DNA of 64,000 nt, taken from assembly GCF_009688945.1 (NCBI RefSeq), contig NZ_AP021874.1, positions 6,076,001 through 6,140,000 of the forward strand, given 5' to 3'. The position numbers were made by a program, and so were the translations under genes. The stretch's first letter is position 1, and each line of letters opens with the position of its first letter. Source of the stretch: Desulfosarcina alkanivorans. GTDB taxonomy: Bacteria; Desulfobacterota; Desulfobacteria; Desulfobacterales; Desulfosarcinaceae. Positions 1 to 8,469 of the stretch are shown piece after piece. Below the pieces are notes generated by a model. It made no database searches, was not told the DNA's origin, and saw nothing but the letters and a program-made list of their open reading frames with translations.

Positions 1-2
1 AT

Positions 3-566
3 CAGTTCACCCATACGGCGGCCCATCAGGCCTGGTATGCATCGGTGAATGCTCTGTTTGGGAAAATCAAGACCTTCAAGGCCAATTACAACGCGATCCC
101 ATGGGCCACCTACACGGATCCGGAAGTGGCCCGCGTGGGGTTGAACGAACTTGAAGCGGGCGAACAAAACATTCCTTATGAAAAAACCGTATACGGAATC
201 GATGATCTGGACAGGGCCATTGCCGACTCTGAAGATCACGGGTTCGTTAAAGTACTCACAAAGCCTGGGACCGACAAGATAGTGGGGGTTACCATTGTTG
301 GCGCCCATGCAGGGGATTTGATATCCGAATACATCCTCGCGATGAGACATGGTCTGGGATTGAATAAGCTTATGAGCACGATTCATATCTACCCAACCCT
401 TGCGGAAGCCAACAAATATGCGGCTGGAGAATGGAAAAAAGAGCATAGGCCTAAAAAACTGCTGGCGTGGGTAGAACGTTATCATACCTGGATGCGGGGT
501 AAACGCAGGCCTTCTAATCAGGTTTCTGAAGCGCATTCAGAAAGGGGGGTAATGACCAGCGACTAA
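3..566 (+). CDS. Pyridine nucleotide-disulfide oxidoreductase, C-terminal part (partial at left edge)
   Basis: The frame is open to the left edge, so only the last ~187 codons are seen and the true start lies outside. QFTHTAAHQA at the edge, then IPWATYTDPEVARVG and HIYPTLAEANKYAAGEW, make up the dimerisation domain of the flavoprotein disulfide reductase family (mercuric reductase, dihydrolipoamide dehydrogenase). In that family the HxYPT..E segment completes the active site of the partner subunit. The tail after this domain has no Cys pair, which argues against a true mercuric reductase. The tail sequence KLLAWVERYHTWMRG resembles homologues that carry an N-terminal TVP38-type membrane domain, but that part cannot be checked here. 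Family is sure, substrate is not. Confidence 0.85.
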   Translation, partial: QFTHTAAHQAWYASVNALFGKIKTFKANYNAIPWATYTDPEVARVGLNELEAGEQNIPYEKTVYGIDDLDRAIADSEDHGFVKVLTKPGTDKIVGVTIVGAHAGDLISEYILAMRHGLGLNKLMSTIHIYPTLAEANKYAAGEWKKEHRPKKLLAWVERYHTWMRGKRRPSNQVSEAHSERGVMTSD

Positions 567-1165
567 GTAAAAAGGGAATCTAAAGAAGACTCTTGGGCGG
601 CTGTAAGGATATTAAACATGGCTAAGAGTGAGTTAAGTGAGGAAGAGAAGCCTGAACCCTCCCGCGTTAAAAGCCAGTGCATTTACGAGACTAAATATTC
701 CTATGAGTTGGACGATTTTTTCTTTATTGGAAAGCTGCATCCAATATTGTGACAATTGATTTATTTGCTTGTTAAATTCGGTCAGAACATTCATTTAGTA
801 CTCATTATGAGTTTAGAAGGTAGGATATACTTTAGTTGAACCCAGATCATGCATTTGAGATTTGAAAGTCGGGTGAAAGACGATTTTTAGTTTCATCAAC
901 CGGTTTCAATTGTAGCGACTGATGTTAATTTTTCTGGACACGTCTGCCTGCCCGAATAACAGATTTCCTGATGAATACGAATGAACCTGAAATTTTGGAA
1001 GATTTCACCGAGAGAAGGTTAAGGCCATTAACCCTATTGTTATCTGATGAGGAAAAAATCAAAAAATTTGAGGAGATAAAAGAGGCATTGGATTATTTTC
1101 GTTGACATAATGGACATGAATGATAAATTTACCAACAATTGTCGAGATGTATAGGTATTATTATC
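567..1165. other. A+T-rich spacer before the AbiE genes, two tiny ORFs only
   Basis: No convincing gene. The stretch contains a 44-codon ORF at 618-752 (listed separately) and another 44-codon ORF at 971-1105 (MNTNEPEILEDF..., very charged, no ribosome binding site seen). A TTGACA at 1102-1107 lies about 60 bases before the AbiEi start, but no good -10 box follows at 16-18 bases, so the promoter of the defence genes is unresolved. The base composition is visibly richer in A+T than most of the window, as in the genes that follow. Confidence 0.5.
618..752 (+). CDS. Possible small ORF, 44 codons, unknown
   Basis: ATG at 618 is preceded by AAGGAT at 606-611, an acceptable ribosome binding site. 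The product is MAKSELSEEEKPEPSRVK... with an acidic/basic N-terminal half and a hydrophobic FFFIG patch near the end. No family is recognised. It could be a genuine micro-protein, the remnant of a longer gene, or chance in A+T-rich DNA. Confidence 0.2.
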   Translation: MAKSELSEEEKPEPSRVKSQCIYETKYSYELDDFFFIGKLHPIL

Positions 1166-1792
1166 ATGCGATCTAAAAACACCCATGCCGCCAACTCCCG
1201 ATATACTAAGGCTGTCTGTATTTTCAAAGACCATGGCGGAATCCTTCGCACGGCGCAAGCGCTTAAGTTGGGCATTCATCCTGGAACCCTGTATGCCATG
1301 CGGGACTCAGGGACGCTGGAAATGATAAGTCGTGGCGTATATCGTCTCTCAGATAGCCCCCCTCTTAGCAATCCGGACTTGGTAACCGTTGCAACACGGA
1401 TTCCGGGTGGTGTCATCTGTCTAATTTCCGCGCTGTCCTATCATGAAATTACCACACAGATACCCCACGAAATTCACGTGGCACTCCCGCGAGGAGCTGA
1501 AGAGCCCCGCCTGGATTATCCACCGATCAAGACATATCGCTTCACCGGCGAGGCATTTACGGCAGGTGTGGAAACGCATGACATAGATAGTGTCAGCGTA
1601 CGTATTTATAGCCCGGAAAAAACCCTCGCCGATTGTTTCAAGTTCCGGAACAAAGTCGGACTTGATACTGTGATAGAGGCAATCCGATTTTACCGTGAAC
1701 GAAAAAGCATCAATGTGGAAGATTTGCTGTATTATGCCACTATCTGCCGCGTGAATAAAATCATGCGTCCTTACCTTGAGGCAATCCTGTAA
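1166..1792 (+). CDS. abiEi: AbiEi-family antitoxin of a type IV toxin-antitoxin system
   Basis: 208 residues. An N-terminal winged-helix segment (about residues 15-60, HGGILRTAQALKLGIHPGTL then ISRGVYRL) is followed by an AbiEi-type C-terminal domain with the typical SPEKTLADCFKFRNK block near residue 155. In the known family the antitoxin represses its own operon and neutralises the AbiEii nucleotidyltransferase. ATG 1166 is preferred over the upstream TTG at 1139 because homologue-like sequence begins only after it. Neither start has a strong ribosome site. The stop codon TAA shares its last base with the ATG of the toxin gene (TAATG), so the two are translationally coupled. This gene order and coupling are typical of AbiE modules. 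Confidence 0.85.
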   Translation: MRSKNTHAANSRYTKAVCIFKDHGGILRTAQALKLGIHPGTLYAMRDSGTLEMISRGVYRLSDSPPLSNPDLVTVATRIPGGVICLISALSYHEITTQIPHEIHVALPRGAEEPRLDYPPIKTYRFTGEAFTAGVETHDIDSVSVRIYSPEKTLADCFKFRNKVGLDTVIEAIRFYRERKSINVEDLLYYATICRVNKIMRPYLEAIL

Positions 1793-2706
1793 TGGTTGGA
1801 GACAGGGAAAATACCGCCGCTTCCGTGCATCAACGCCTTCTCAACAAAGCCAGGGCATCTTCACGCCCTTTTAACGAGATTCTTCAACTATTTGCTATTG
1901 AGAGATTTATGTACCGCCTTTTCAAGGGGCCTTGTGCGCGGAAGTTCATTCTAAAAGGAGCCTTGATGTTTTCGGCATGGACCGGATCGATGTCACGCCC
2001 AACCATGGACATTGATCTTCTCGGAAAAATTGACAACAGCCTTGATATGATGGTTGCCGTTGTTAAAGACACCTGTGAAATAACAGTTGAGAGTGATGGA
2101 ATCGTTTTCCATAAGGACACGGTTACCGCTGTGAGGATTACCGAAGATGCCGATTACAGAGGTGCTCGGGTCATGCTCCGTGGAAATCTCGGCAACACAA
2201 GGATCTTTATCCAGGTGGAGATCGGCTTTGGAGACGTGATTATTCCTGGGCATAGCAGAGTGCAATATCCTGCTCTGCTTGATTTTCCAACGCCTGAGGT
2301 AAATGGATATACCATGGAGAGCACCATCGCTGAAAAATTCCAGGCCATGGTGAAGCACGGTTTACTGAATAGCCGCATGAAGGATTTCTTCGATATCTGG
2401 TTTTTGTCCCGCAGGTTCGATTTCAAGGGGGAAATACTGACTGAGGCGATTGAAAAAACGTTTGTGAACCGCAATACACCGCTCACCAGCGATCCTACGA
2501 TATTTAATCCATCGTTCATGAAGGATGATGCCAAGCAGGATCAGTGGGCGGGATTCACGGATAAAACAAAGCTTGCAGATGCGCCAATGTCTTTCGAGGA
2601 TGTTGCAAACGATATCAAGATTTTCCTGCAACCGATAGCAGCCTCAATAAGCCAGCGGCAGGTGTTCCGACTTTTTTGGGCTGCACCAGGCCCTTGGAGC
2701 ACGTAG
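1792..2706 (+). CDS. abiEii: AbiEii-family nucleotidyltransferase toxin
   Basis: 304 residues. The N-terminal half carries the DNA polymerase beta-like nucleotidyltransferase core: LKGALMFSAW around residue 54, then RPTMDIDLLG with the two catalytic aspartates D73 and D75. The later blocks ESTIAEKFQAMVKHG and RMKDFFDIWFL are the conserved helical motifs of AbiEii/AbiGii. Members transfer nucleotides (shown for tRNA in some relatives) and arrest growth until countered by AbiEi. The start overlaps the antitoxin stop. The C-terminus (QRQVFRLFWAAPGPWST) looks divergent. The next gene begins 48 bases later on the same strand and may be co-transcribed. No disruption is visible, so the pair is probably functional. 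Confidence 0.88.
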   Translation: MVGDRENTAASVHQRLLNKARASSRPFNEILQLFAIERFMYRLFKGPCARKFILKGALMFSAWTGSMSRPTMDIDLLGKIDNSLDMMVAVVKDTCEITVESDGIVFHKDTVTAVRITEDADYRGARVMLRGNLGNTRIFIQVEIGFGDVIIPGHSRVQYPALLDFPTPEVNGYTMESTIAEKFQAMVKHGLLNSRMKDFFDIWFLSRRFDFKGEILTEAIEKTFVNRNTPLTSDPTIFNPSFMKDDAKQDQWAGFTDKTKLADAPMSFEDVANDIKIFLQPIAASISQRQVFRLFWAAPGPWST

Positions 2707-2753
2707 ACAACTTCCATTTATTATTTCCAACAGCCATTTTGGGGATTATAAAA

Positions 2754-5675
2754 ATGGAATACAGGGATCTACTCAAAAAATATAATGCCCTAATTGATGA
2801 AGTTGAGCGATTAAGAAAAGAAAACAGCTCCTTGAGAGCTCAAATTGATCTGACGAAATCAGAGCAGTCTCGATATAATGCCTCCCGAATAGTAACTGAT
2901 AAAAAAATACCTGACGATAAATCGAGAGACCGAAACGAATTCTTAGGTGTGCACGGCACGTCGGATTCCCTCGCCAAGATCAATTTGTTCATGTCCCTTT
3001 TCAAAGGCCGCAGTGATGTTTATGCGAAGCGATGGGAAAACAAAAACAAAGGCACATCCGGCTATTCACCTGTTTGTCTGAATCAATGGCAGGCAGGCGT
3101 GTGCAAAAAACCAAAAATCTCCTGTTCAAAATGTATAAACAAAGATTATGCGGCCCTGGATGAAAAAGCCATTGAAAATCATCTGCGAGGAAAGATCGTC
3201 GTTGGCGTCTATCCCATGCGACAGGATGAAACCTGCCACTTTTTAGCAGTTGATTTCGACGAAGCAGACTGGCGGAGCGATATTTCCGTTTTTAGAGATG
3301 TTTGTATCGAGCTCAAGATTCCTACCGCCGTTGAGCGGTCACGTTCAGGCAACGGCGGGCATGTATGGTTTTTCTTCGAAACCTCTGTTTCCGCTACCCT
3401 GGCACGTAAATTTGGAACGATCCTGCTTACCGCTGCCATGAACAAAAGGCATGAAATACAATTTAAGTCCTATGATCGGCTGTTTCCCAGCCAGGACACC
3501 ATGCCCAAAGGAGGGTTGGGTAATTTGATTGCATTGCCGTTACAAAAGGCGGCAAGGGAGAAGTCCAATAGTGAATTTATCGATGAGCATTTCCAATCCT
3601 ATGCGGACCAATGGGCATTTCTATCCACAATCCAAAAAATTCCTCAAAACCGAATTGAAGAAATTATTTTCGAGCTTGGCGCTGATCATGAGTTGGGCGT
3701 ATTGAAACAGGATGATGAAGATGGTGCTGAAAAACCCTGGGAAACCTCTAAAGCCAAAATCGAATTGCAGAGAGATGATTTCCCGGAGTATATCGAGATC
3801 GTAAAAGCAAATATGCTGTTCATTCCAAAAGCGGGTATCTCCCAAAAGGCGATGAATCGGCTAAAACGGCTCGCGTCTTTTAAAAACCCGATGTTTTACA
3901 AACAGCAAGCCATGCGTTTGCCGACCTATGGACATCCACGCGTCATCTCCTGTGCTGATGAAACAAAAGAGTACCTGTGTTTGCCAAGAGGATGCGAACC
4001 TGAACTGGTTTTCGAACTGGAAGAACTGGGAATTGAAATTAGGCTTATCGATAGGACACACAAAGGTAGAAAAATTGATGTGAAATTCAATGGCCAACTA
4101 AGAGATGAACAATCCCTGGCCCTCAACCGCATGATGCAAAACGATACCGGAATACTTTCCGGCACAACAGCATTTGGAAAAACAATTGTGGCGATTAAGC
4201 TGATTGCCGAGAAAAAAGTGAATACACTTATCCTGGTTGACAAGGTCAGCTTGCTGTCGCAGTGGAAGGACAGGCTGTCCGAATTTCTCGACATTAACGA
4301 AATATTGCCCGAGGAACCGAAAAAAAGGGGACGCAAGAAGAAAAAATGTATCATTGGACAAATTGGTGCGGGCAAAGATACATCCAGCGGAATTATCGAT
4401 ATTGCCGTAATGCAATCGCTTAGCCGAAAAGGTGAGGTTAAGGAATGTGTTACACATTACGGGATGATCATTGCCGATGAGTGTCACCATGCATCGGCAT
4501 TCACCTATGAACAAATCCTGAAAACCACCAATGCAAAATACATCTACGGCCTGACCGCAACGCCAACCAGAAAAGACAGGCATCATCCGATTCTGTTTAT
4601 GCATTGTGGCCCCATTCGATACCGGGACAATCCCAAAATGCAGGCAGAAAACAGGCCGTTTGACCACTATATTGTCCCCCGTTTTACATCATTGCGGGTC
4701 CCATTCGATATCAACGAACAGGAAGTCTCCATCCAGCAATTATATACCGAAATCATGGAAAGTGATTTTCGGAATCAGCAGATTATTGACGATGTGCTCA
4801 ACAACTATCACCAGGGCAGGAACTGCATTGTATTAAGCCTCAGAACTGCCCATGTTGAATCACTTGCCAAAAGACTGAAGGAAAAAGTTCCAGACGTTTT
4901 CTCACTGATGGGCGGAATGGGGAAAAAAGCCACTCGGGAAATCTTTAAAAGCATCGCTGGCATCCCTGCCGACAGAAATATCATTTTGGTGGCTACCGGT
5001 CATTTTATCGGAGAAGGCTTCGACGAACCACGTCTCGACACGCTATTTTTAGCCATGCCGATATCATGGAAAGGCACTTTGCAGCAATATGCCGGACGGC
5101 TCCACCGATTGTACGAGACAAAAAAAGAGGTCAAAATTTACGATTACGTGGATATCCAGGTGAAGATTCTGGAGAAGATGTATCAAAGACGGCTCAATGG
5201 ATACGCTTCCATGGGATACAAGGCCAAAAGCGAGGAGCTAAATGACACACCTTTGGATATCATCTTTGATAAAGATAGTTTTCTGCCTGTTTTCAATCAG
5301 GATATCAACGCCGCAAAGAAAGAGATCTTAATCGTAAGTCCGTTCGTCAGAAAAATGCGTACGCTTCAAATGACAAAGCACCTGAAAATGGCATTGGAAA
5401 AAAAGGTCCGTGTGTTAATTGTCACCCGCCCTAAAGAAGATTTTAAACCGAAAGATCACGCCACCATCCAAAGGACATTGGACCTGTTGACAGATTGCGG
5501 AGCCGGTGTCGTTTTCAAATCGAATATCCACCAGAAATTTGCCGTAATGGATCAAAAGATCGTGTGGTACGGCAGCATCAATCTGTTGAGCTATGGCAGC
5601 GCCCTGGAAAGTATCATGCGCATAGAAAGTGCCAATATTGCGAACGAGTTGGTTAAGAGCATAGAAAGGGCCTAA
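2754..5675 (+). CDS. TOTE-like archaeo-eukaryotic primase / SF2 helicase / PLD nuclease fusion
   Basis: 973 residues. Order of parts: a short coiled coil (about 5-30, LLKKYNALIDEVERLRKEN); a Cys-rich knuckle (VCKKPKISCSKC); an archaeo-eukaryotic primase-like domain (about 75-330, with FLAVDFDEADW and SGNGGHVWFFFE); an SF2 helicase (about 445-800, Walker A GTTAFGKT near 470, Walker B IIADECHH near 574, SAT-type GLTATPTRKD, motif VI YAGRLHRLY); and a C-terminal phospholipase D-like nuclease half-site (IHQKFAVMDQKIVWYGSINL, H926). This matches the primase of TOTE conflict systems, thought to act against invading nucleic acids. ATG 2754 is chosen for GGGGA at 2741-2745 and the coiled-coil start. 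It sits directly behind the AbiE pair. The exact biological role is inferred. Confidence 0.85.
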   Translation: MEYRDLLKKYNALIDEVERLRKENSSLRAQIDLTKSEQSRYNASRIVTDKKIPDDKSRDRNEFLGVHGTSDSLAKINLFMSLFKGRSDVYAKRWENKNKGTSGYSPVCLNQWQAGVCKKPKISCSKCINKDYAALDEKAIENHLRGKIVVGVYPMRQDETCHFLAVDFDEADWRSDISVFRDVCIELKIPTAVERSRSGNGGHVWFFFETSVSATLARKFGTILLTAAMNKRHEIQFKSYDRLFPSQDTMPKGGLGNLIALPLQKAAREKSNSEFIDEHFQSYADQWAFLSTIQKIPQNRIEEIIFELGADHELGVLKQDDEDGAEKPWETSKAKIELQRDDFPEYIEIVKANMLFIPKAGISQKAMNRLKRLASFKNPMFYKQQAMRLPTYGHPRVISCADETKEYLCLPRGCEPELVFELEELGIEIRLIDRTHKGRKIDVKFNGQLRDEQSLALNRMMQNDTGILSGTTAFGKTIVAIKLIAEKKVNTLILVDKVSLLSQWKDRLSEFLDINEILPEEPKKRGRKKKKCIIGQIGAGKDTSSGIIDIAVMQSLSRKGEVKECVTHYGMIIADECHHASAFTYEQILKTTNAKYIYGLTATPTRKDRHHPILFMHCGPIRYRDNPKMQAENRPFDHYIVPRFTSLRVPFDINEQEVSIQQLYTEIMESDFRNQQIIDDVLNNYHQGRNCIVLSLRTAHVESLAKRLKEKVPDVFSLMGGMGKKATREIFKSIAGIPADRNIILVATGHFIGEGFDEPRLDTLFLAMPISWKGTLQQYAGRLHRLYETKKEVKIYDYVDIQVKILEKMYQRRLNGYASMGYKAKSEELNDTPLDIIFDKDSFLPVFNQDINAAKKEILIVSPFVRKMRTLQMTKHLKMALEKKVRVLIVTRPKEDFKPKDHATIQRTLDLLTDCGAGVVFKSNIHQKFAVMDQKIVWYGSINLLSYGSALESIMRIESANIANELVKSIERA

Positions 5676-5750
5676 CCAACAAATGGTTCGCAGGTGAAAG
5701 GAATGGTAGGTTTTGTGATGTGGCTGTGGATATGAGTATAACTCATTGAT

Positions 5751-5780
5751 TAAAAAAAACCCGGTCAAAAATGACCGGGT
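5751..5780 (-). terminator. Intrinsic terminator of the tRNA-Asn gene
   Basis: On the minus strand ACCCGGTCA, a four-base loop TTTT and TGACCGGGT form a perfect 9-bp stem (arms 5759-5767 and 5772-5780), followed by a run of eight T (the A run at 5752-5759). It starts 10 bases after the tRNA CCA end. Confidence 0.9.
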
Positions 5781-5790
5781 CTTAATTGTT

Positions 5791-5866
5791 TGGCTCCCCA
5801 GCACGGACTCGAACCGCGGACCCAGTGGTTAACAGCCACTTGCTCTGCCGACTGAGCTACTGGGGA
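5791..5866 (-). tRNA. tRNA-Asn: tRNA-Asn (anticodon GTT)
   Basis: 76 bases read on the minus strand. Acceptor arms TCCCCAG and CTGGGGA pair perfectly, with discriminator G and an encoded CCA (5791-5793). The D-arm contains AGCTCAGTCGGCAGAGC. The anticodon stem AGTGG/CCACT encloses CTGTTAA, so the anticodon is GTT. The T-arm contains GGTTCGAGTCC. Promoter and terminator flank it, so it is a stand-alone transcription unit. Its 3' end faces the defence genes at 1166-5675. tRNA 3' ends are frequent integration sites, but no duplicated 3' end or integrase was seen in the window. Confidence 0.97.
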
Positions 5867-5909
5867 TCGTAAAGTCTCTTCGACCGGGATGCCGGCCAAA
5901 GAAGCGTCT

Positions 5910-5938
5910 TAAATAGTCGAGCGGACATTGAATGTCAA
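5910..5938 (-). promoter_or_regulatory. Sigma-70 promoter for tRNA-Asn
   Basis: Minus strand TTGACA (5933-5938), a 17-base spacer and TATTTA (5910-5915): a consensus -35, ideal spacing and a 5/6 -10. The predicted start is about 35-40 bases before the tRNA 5' end at 5866. Confidence 0.85.
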
Positions 5939-6249
5939 GCCCTTTTTTAGTGGCGCAGGACCTGCCATTCGCCTTTTCCGCCAATGGGTTCGCCTGCGTA
6001 TAACTAATTGAAATATTATATATTTGCGTTCATTTGGGTTTTTTGTTATCTTTGGTCTGTCTCCTGTTCTGACCGGCTCCGGCATTTGTTCGGCCCGATT
6101 TAGCGACAACTTTCAAACGCCACACCCCTTTTCCCGGAAGGGAAATGGCGTGGGGCCCGGCGGTCAATCCAATGACGGGGTTGTCGGCCAAAGCGGTATG
6201 GCAGGACGCCGGCAGGCGCTTTGCCCTCACCGGGAAAGGATACCGTATT
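5939..6249. promoter_or_regulatory. Intergenic region between tRNA-Asn and the DUF4071 gene; weak + strand promoter
   Basis: Divergent spacer without a gene. On the + strand TTGCGT (6024-6029), 17 bases and TATCTT (6047-6052) could be a weak sigma-70 promoter for the gene starting at 6250. An A+T-rich patch (6004-6025) lies just before it. AAAGGA at 6234-6239 is the ribosome site of the next gene. Nothing else is recognised. Confidence 0.35.
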
Positions 6250-7581
6250 ATGCGTCCTTTATGTTTCGTGTTGATGCCGTTCGGGCGGAAACCGGCCGCC
6301 GGCGGGGTTATGGTTGATTTCGACGCCATCTACGGCACCCTGATCCGGCCGGCGATCATCGATGCCGGCCTCGAGCCCCTGCGCGCCGATGAAGAGATGG
6401 CGGGCGGCATCATTCACAAGCCCATGTTCGAACGGCTGATACTCTGCGAGTACGCCGTGGCCGATCTGACAACGGCCAATGCCAATGTTTTTTATGAGTT
6501 GGGGCTGCGCCACGCCGTCCGGCGGGCCGCCACCGTGCTGGTTTTTGCCGACGGGACCGGCCAGCTGCCCTTCGATGTGGCCTCGCTGCGGGGGCTGCCC
6601 TACAGCCTGGGCGCGGATGGCACGCCCGGCGCGCCGGATGGCGACCGCAAGGCCCTGGCCGGGCGCCTGCGGGCCGCCAGGAATGAACGCACGGACAGCC
6701 CCGTCTTTCAGCTGGTGGAGGATTTTCCCGACGTGCAGCGGCAGAAGACCGATGTGTTCCGCGACCGGGTGCGCTATTCCAACCGGGTCAAACAGGACCT
6801 GGCCCGTGCCCGGAAGGCGGGCGTGGATGGGGTCCGGTCCGTGGCCGCGGGGCTGGGGGACATCGACGAGCTGGAGTCCGGCGTGGTGGTCGATCTTTTT
6901 CTCTCCTACCGGGCGGTGGGCGCATGGGATGAGATGATCGCCCTGGTGGACCGCATGGCACCGCCGCTGGCCGCCACGGTAATGGTGCAGGAACAGCTGG
7001 GGCTGGCTTTAAACCGTGCCGGCCATGGTGATCGGGCGGAGCGGGTGCTTGCCGACCTTATCGACCGGCGCGGGCCCAGCAGCGAAACCTGCGGCATCCT
7101 CGGCCGGATCTACAAGGACCGCTGGCGGCAGGCCGTGTGGGAGGGGGAGTCTGTCCTGGCCCGCGGCCTGCTGAAAAAAGCGGTCCGGGCCTACCTGGAC
7201 GGCTTTGAAACGGACTGGCGGGACGCCTACCCGGGCGTCAACGCCATCACATTGATGGAGATCTGCGATCCCCCCGACCCCAGGGGGCGGCAATTGATCC
7301 CCATCGTCGCCTACGCCGTGAAGCGGCGCATGGATCGGGGGCACTCGGATTACTGGGATCATGCCACCCTGCTCGAACTGGCCGTTGTGGGCCGGGACCG
7401 GGCCGCTGCCGAAGCGGCCGCCGCCGATGCGCTGGCCGCCGTCCGGGAGCCCTGGGAGCCGGAAACCACGGCATCGAACCTCGCGCTTATCGCCGATGCC
7501 CGTGCCAGGCGGGGCGAGGCGCTGGGCTGGGCTGCGGGGATCGAATCGCTGCTCTTGAAGCGGGCCGGCGTTCAGGATTGA
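6250..7581 (+). CDS. TIR-like/Rossmannoid domain protein with DUF4071 (TRAFs-binding-like) region
   Basis: 443 residues. Residues 1-160 form a nucleoside-deoxyribosyltransferase/TIR-like Rossmannoid domain: CFVLMPFGRK, DFDAIYGTLIRPAI, RADEEMAGGIIHK and ADLTTANANVFYELGLRHA, the last being the usual hallmark. Residues 165-443 match DUF4071, an alpha-helical tetratricopeptide-like region also found next to MAP3K kinase domains (AWDEMIALVDRM, VQEQLGLALNRAG, ILGRIYKDRW). Such proteins are suspected signalling or immunity factors, and no reaction is assigned. The start at ATG 6250 is supported by AAAGGA ten bases upstream. The longer frame back to 6145 lacks a ribosome site. It is monocistronic. 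High G+C separates it from the A+T-rich defence genes on the other side of the tRNA. Confidence 0.75.
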   Translation: MRPLCFVLMPFGRKPAAGGVMVDFDAIYGTLIRPAIIDAGLEPLRADEEMAGGIIHKPMFERLILCEYAVADLTTANANVFYELGLRHAVRRAATVLVFADGTGQLPFDVASLRGLPYSLGADGTPGAPDGDRKALAGRLRAARNERTDSPVFQLVEDFPDVQRQKTDVFRDRVRYSNRVKQDLARARKAGVDGVRSVAAGLGDIDELESGVVVDLFLSYRAVGAWDEMIALVDRMAPPLAATVMVQEQLGLALNRAGHGDRAERVLADLIDRRGPSSETCGILGRIYKDRWRQAVWEGESVLARGLLKKAVRAYLDGFETDWRDAYPGVNAITLMEICDPPDPRGRQLIPIVAYAVKRRMDRGHSDYWDHATLLELAVVGRDRAAAEAAAADALAAVREPWEPETTASNLALIADARARRGEALGWAAGIESLLLKRAGVQD

Positions 7582-7980
7582 CTCCGCAAAACCCGCGGTT
7601 TCGCAATCGGGGCCCTATCCGCTTTCAGGGCGGCGGGAGAGGGCGCCGTTCCCGGTGGCCGGAAAGCTGCGGCGAGCGACCGCCGGGGGGAGACGAAGGG
7701 CTTCTTTTTTTTGCGCCTGCCCGACGTGCACGACGGGATGGCATACAATTTTCAGATGCAATTTGTACATTATGGTTATCAATGTGTCCATGAACGTCCG
7801 CCCCGGTTTTAAGCATGAAAACCGTGAAAACATGGCCTCAGGGGCTTGACTGGTTGCTATAATGGGATTAAGAATAGGTATGTACTTATCCAACGACACA
7901 TACAAAAGTACGAGGCGGTTGTCGTCGAGCGTGTTTTTCAATCGCGGGTGCTTCAGAAATTATTGCCGCAGGAGGCCATT
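7582..7980. promoter_or_regulatory. Leader of the XRE regulator gene with extended -10 promoter and CAAAAGTAC box
   Basis: No gene in this ~400-base stretch. TGCTATAAT at 7855-7863 is a perfect extended -10 element and would start transcription near 7870, about 110 bases before the ATG at 7981. Downstream, GTACTT (7882-7887) and the 9-mer CAAAAGTAC (7903-7911) form an inverted AAGTAC pair. The same 9-mer recurs twice upstream of the symporter gene. A GGAGG at 7971-7975 serves the regulator gene. Confidence 0.5.
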
Positions 7981-8403
7981 ATGGAGTTGACATTGCCCGA
8001 AAAGATCCAGCTGCTGAGAAAACGAATGGGGTTGAACCAGGGGCAGTTTGGTGCCAAGGCATTCAATACGAGCGTGGAAACCGGACGGACCAAGATCAAG
8101 AATATCGAACTGGGCAAGCAGAAACCGACGCCCGACGATCTGGCCCAGATGTCAAAGGTGCTGGAGGTGCCCCCGGCGATTCTTGCCCAGAAGGCTGCGG
8201 GTGAACCCGCCGTCCGGGCGCTTTCCCGTCAGGGGATGCTCGTCGACCAGGCGGTGCTGGACCGTTTTCACCAGTTGGGGCCCTATCTTGAAATGCTCAA
8301 CCGGGCGGTATCCATCCAGGACGATGAGCTGATCGAGCACATTGCCGGCAAGCTTTCCGATGTGTTTACCTTCAGCAGCCGGCTCGAGGCCATCAATAAC
8401 TAG
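7981..8403 (+). CDS. XRE-family helix-turn-helix transcriptional regulator
   Basis: 140 residues. The N-terminal ~65 residues are an XRE/Cro-type helix-turn-helix (LPEKIQLLRKRMGLNQGQFG, then IKNIELGKQKPTPDDLAQMSKVL). The C-terminal half (LSRQGMLVDQAVLDRFHQLG) is helical and without a recognised ligand domain. ATG 7981 is fixed by GGAGG five bases upstream and by the start of the HTH. It is probably autoregulatory: a CAAAAGTAC/GTACTT pair lies in its leader, and two further copies sit in front of the symporter gene at 9102, which makes that transporter a candidate target. Confidence 0.85.
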   Translation: MELTLPEKIQLLRKRMGLNQGQFGAKAFNTSVETGRTKIKNIELGKQKPTPDDLAQMSKVLEVPPAILAQKAAGEPAVRALSRQGMLVDQAVLDRFHQLGPYLEMLNRAVSIQDDELIEHIAGKLSDVFTFSSRLEAINN

Positions 8404-8469
8404 CGTTTATCCGGAAGAAAGCAGGTTGATCGTTTACGGATAGGCGCCTGCCCGTTTGCGGAGGCCGAT

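Noticed and set aside
1139-1165. TTG start for AbiEi
   Set aside because: The extra residues (SRCIGIII) have no homologue-like pattern and no ribosome site; ATG 1166 is simpler.
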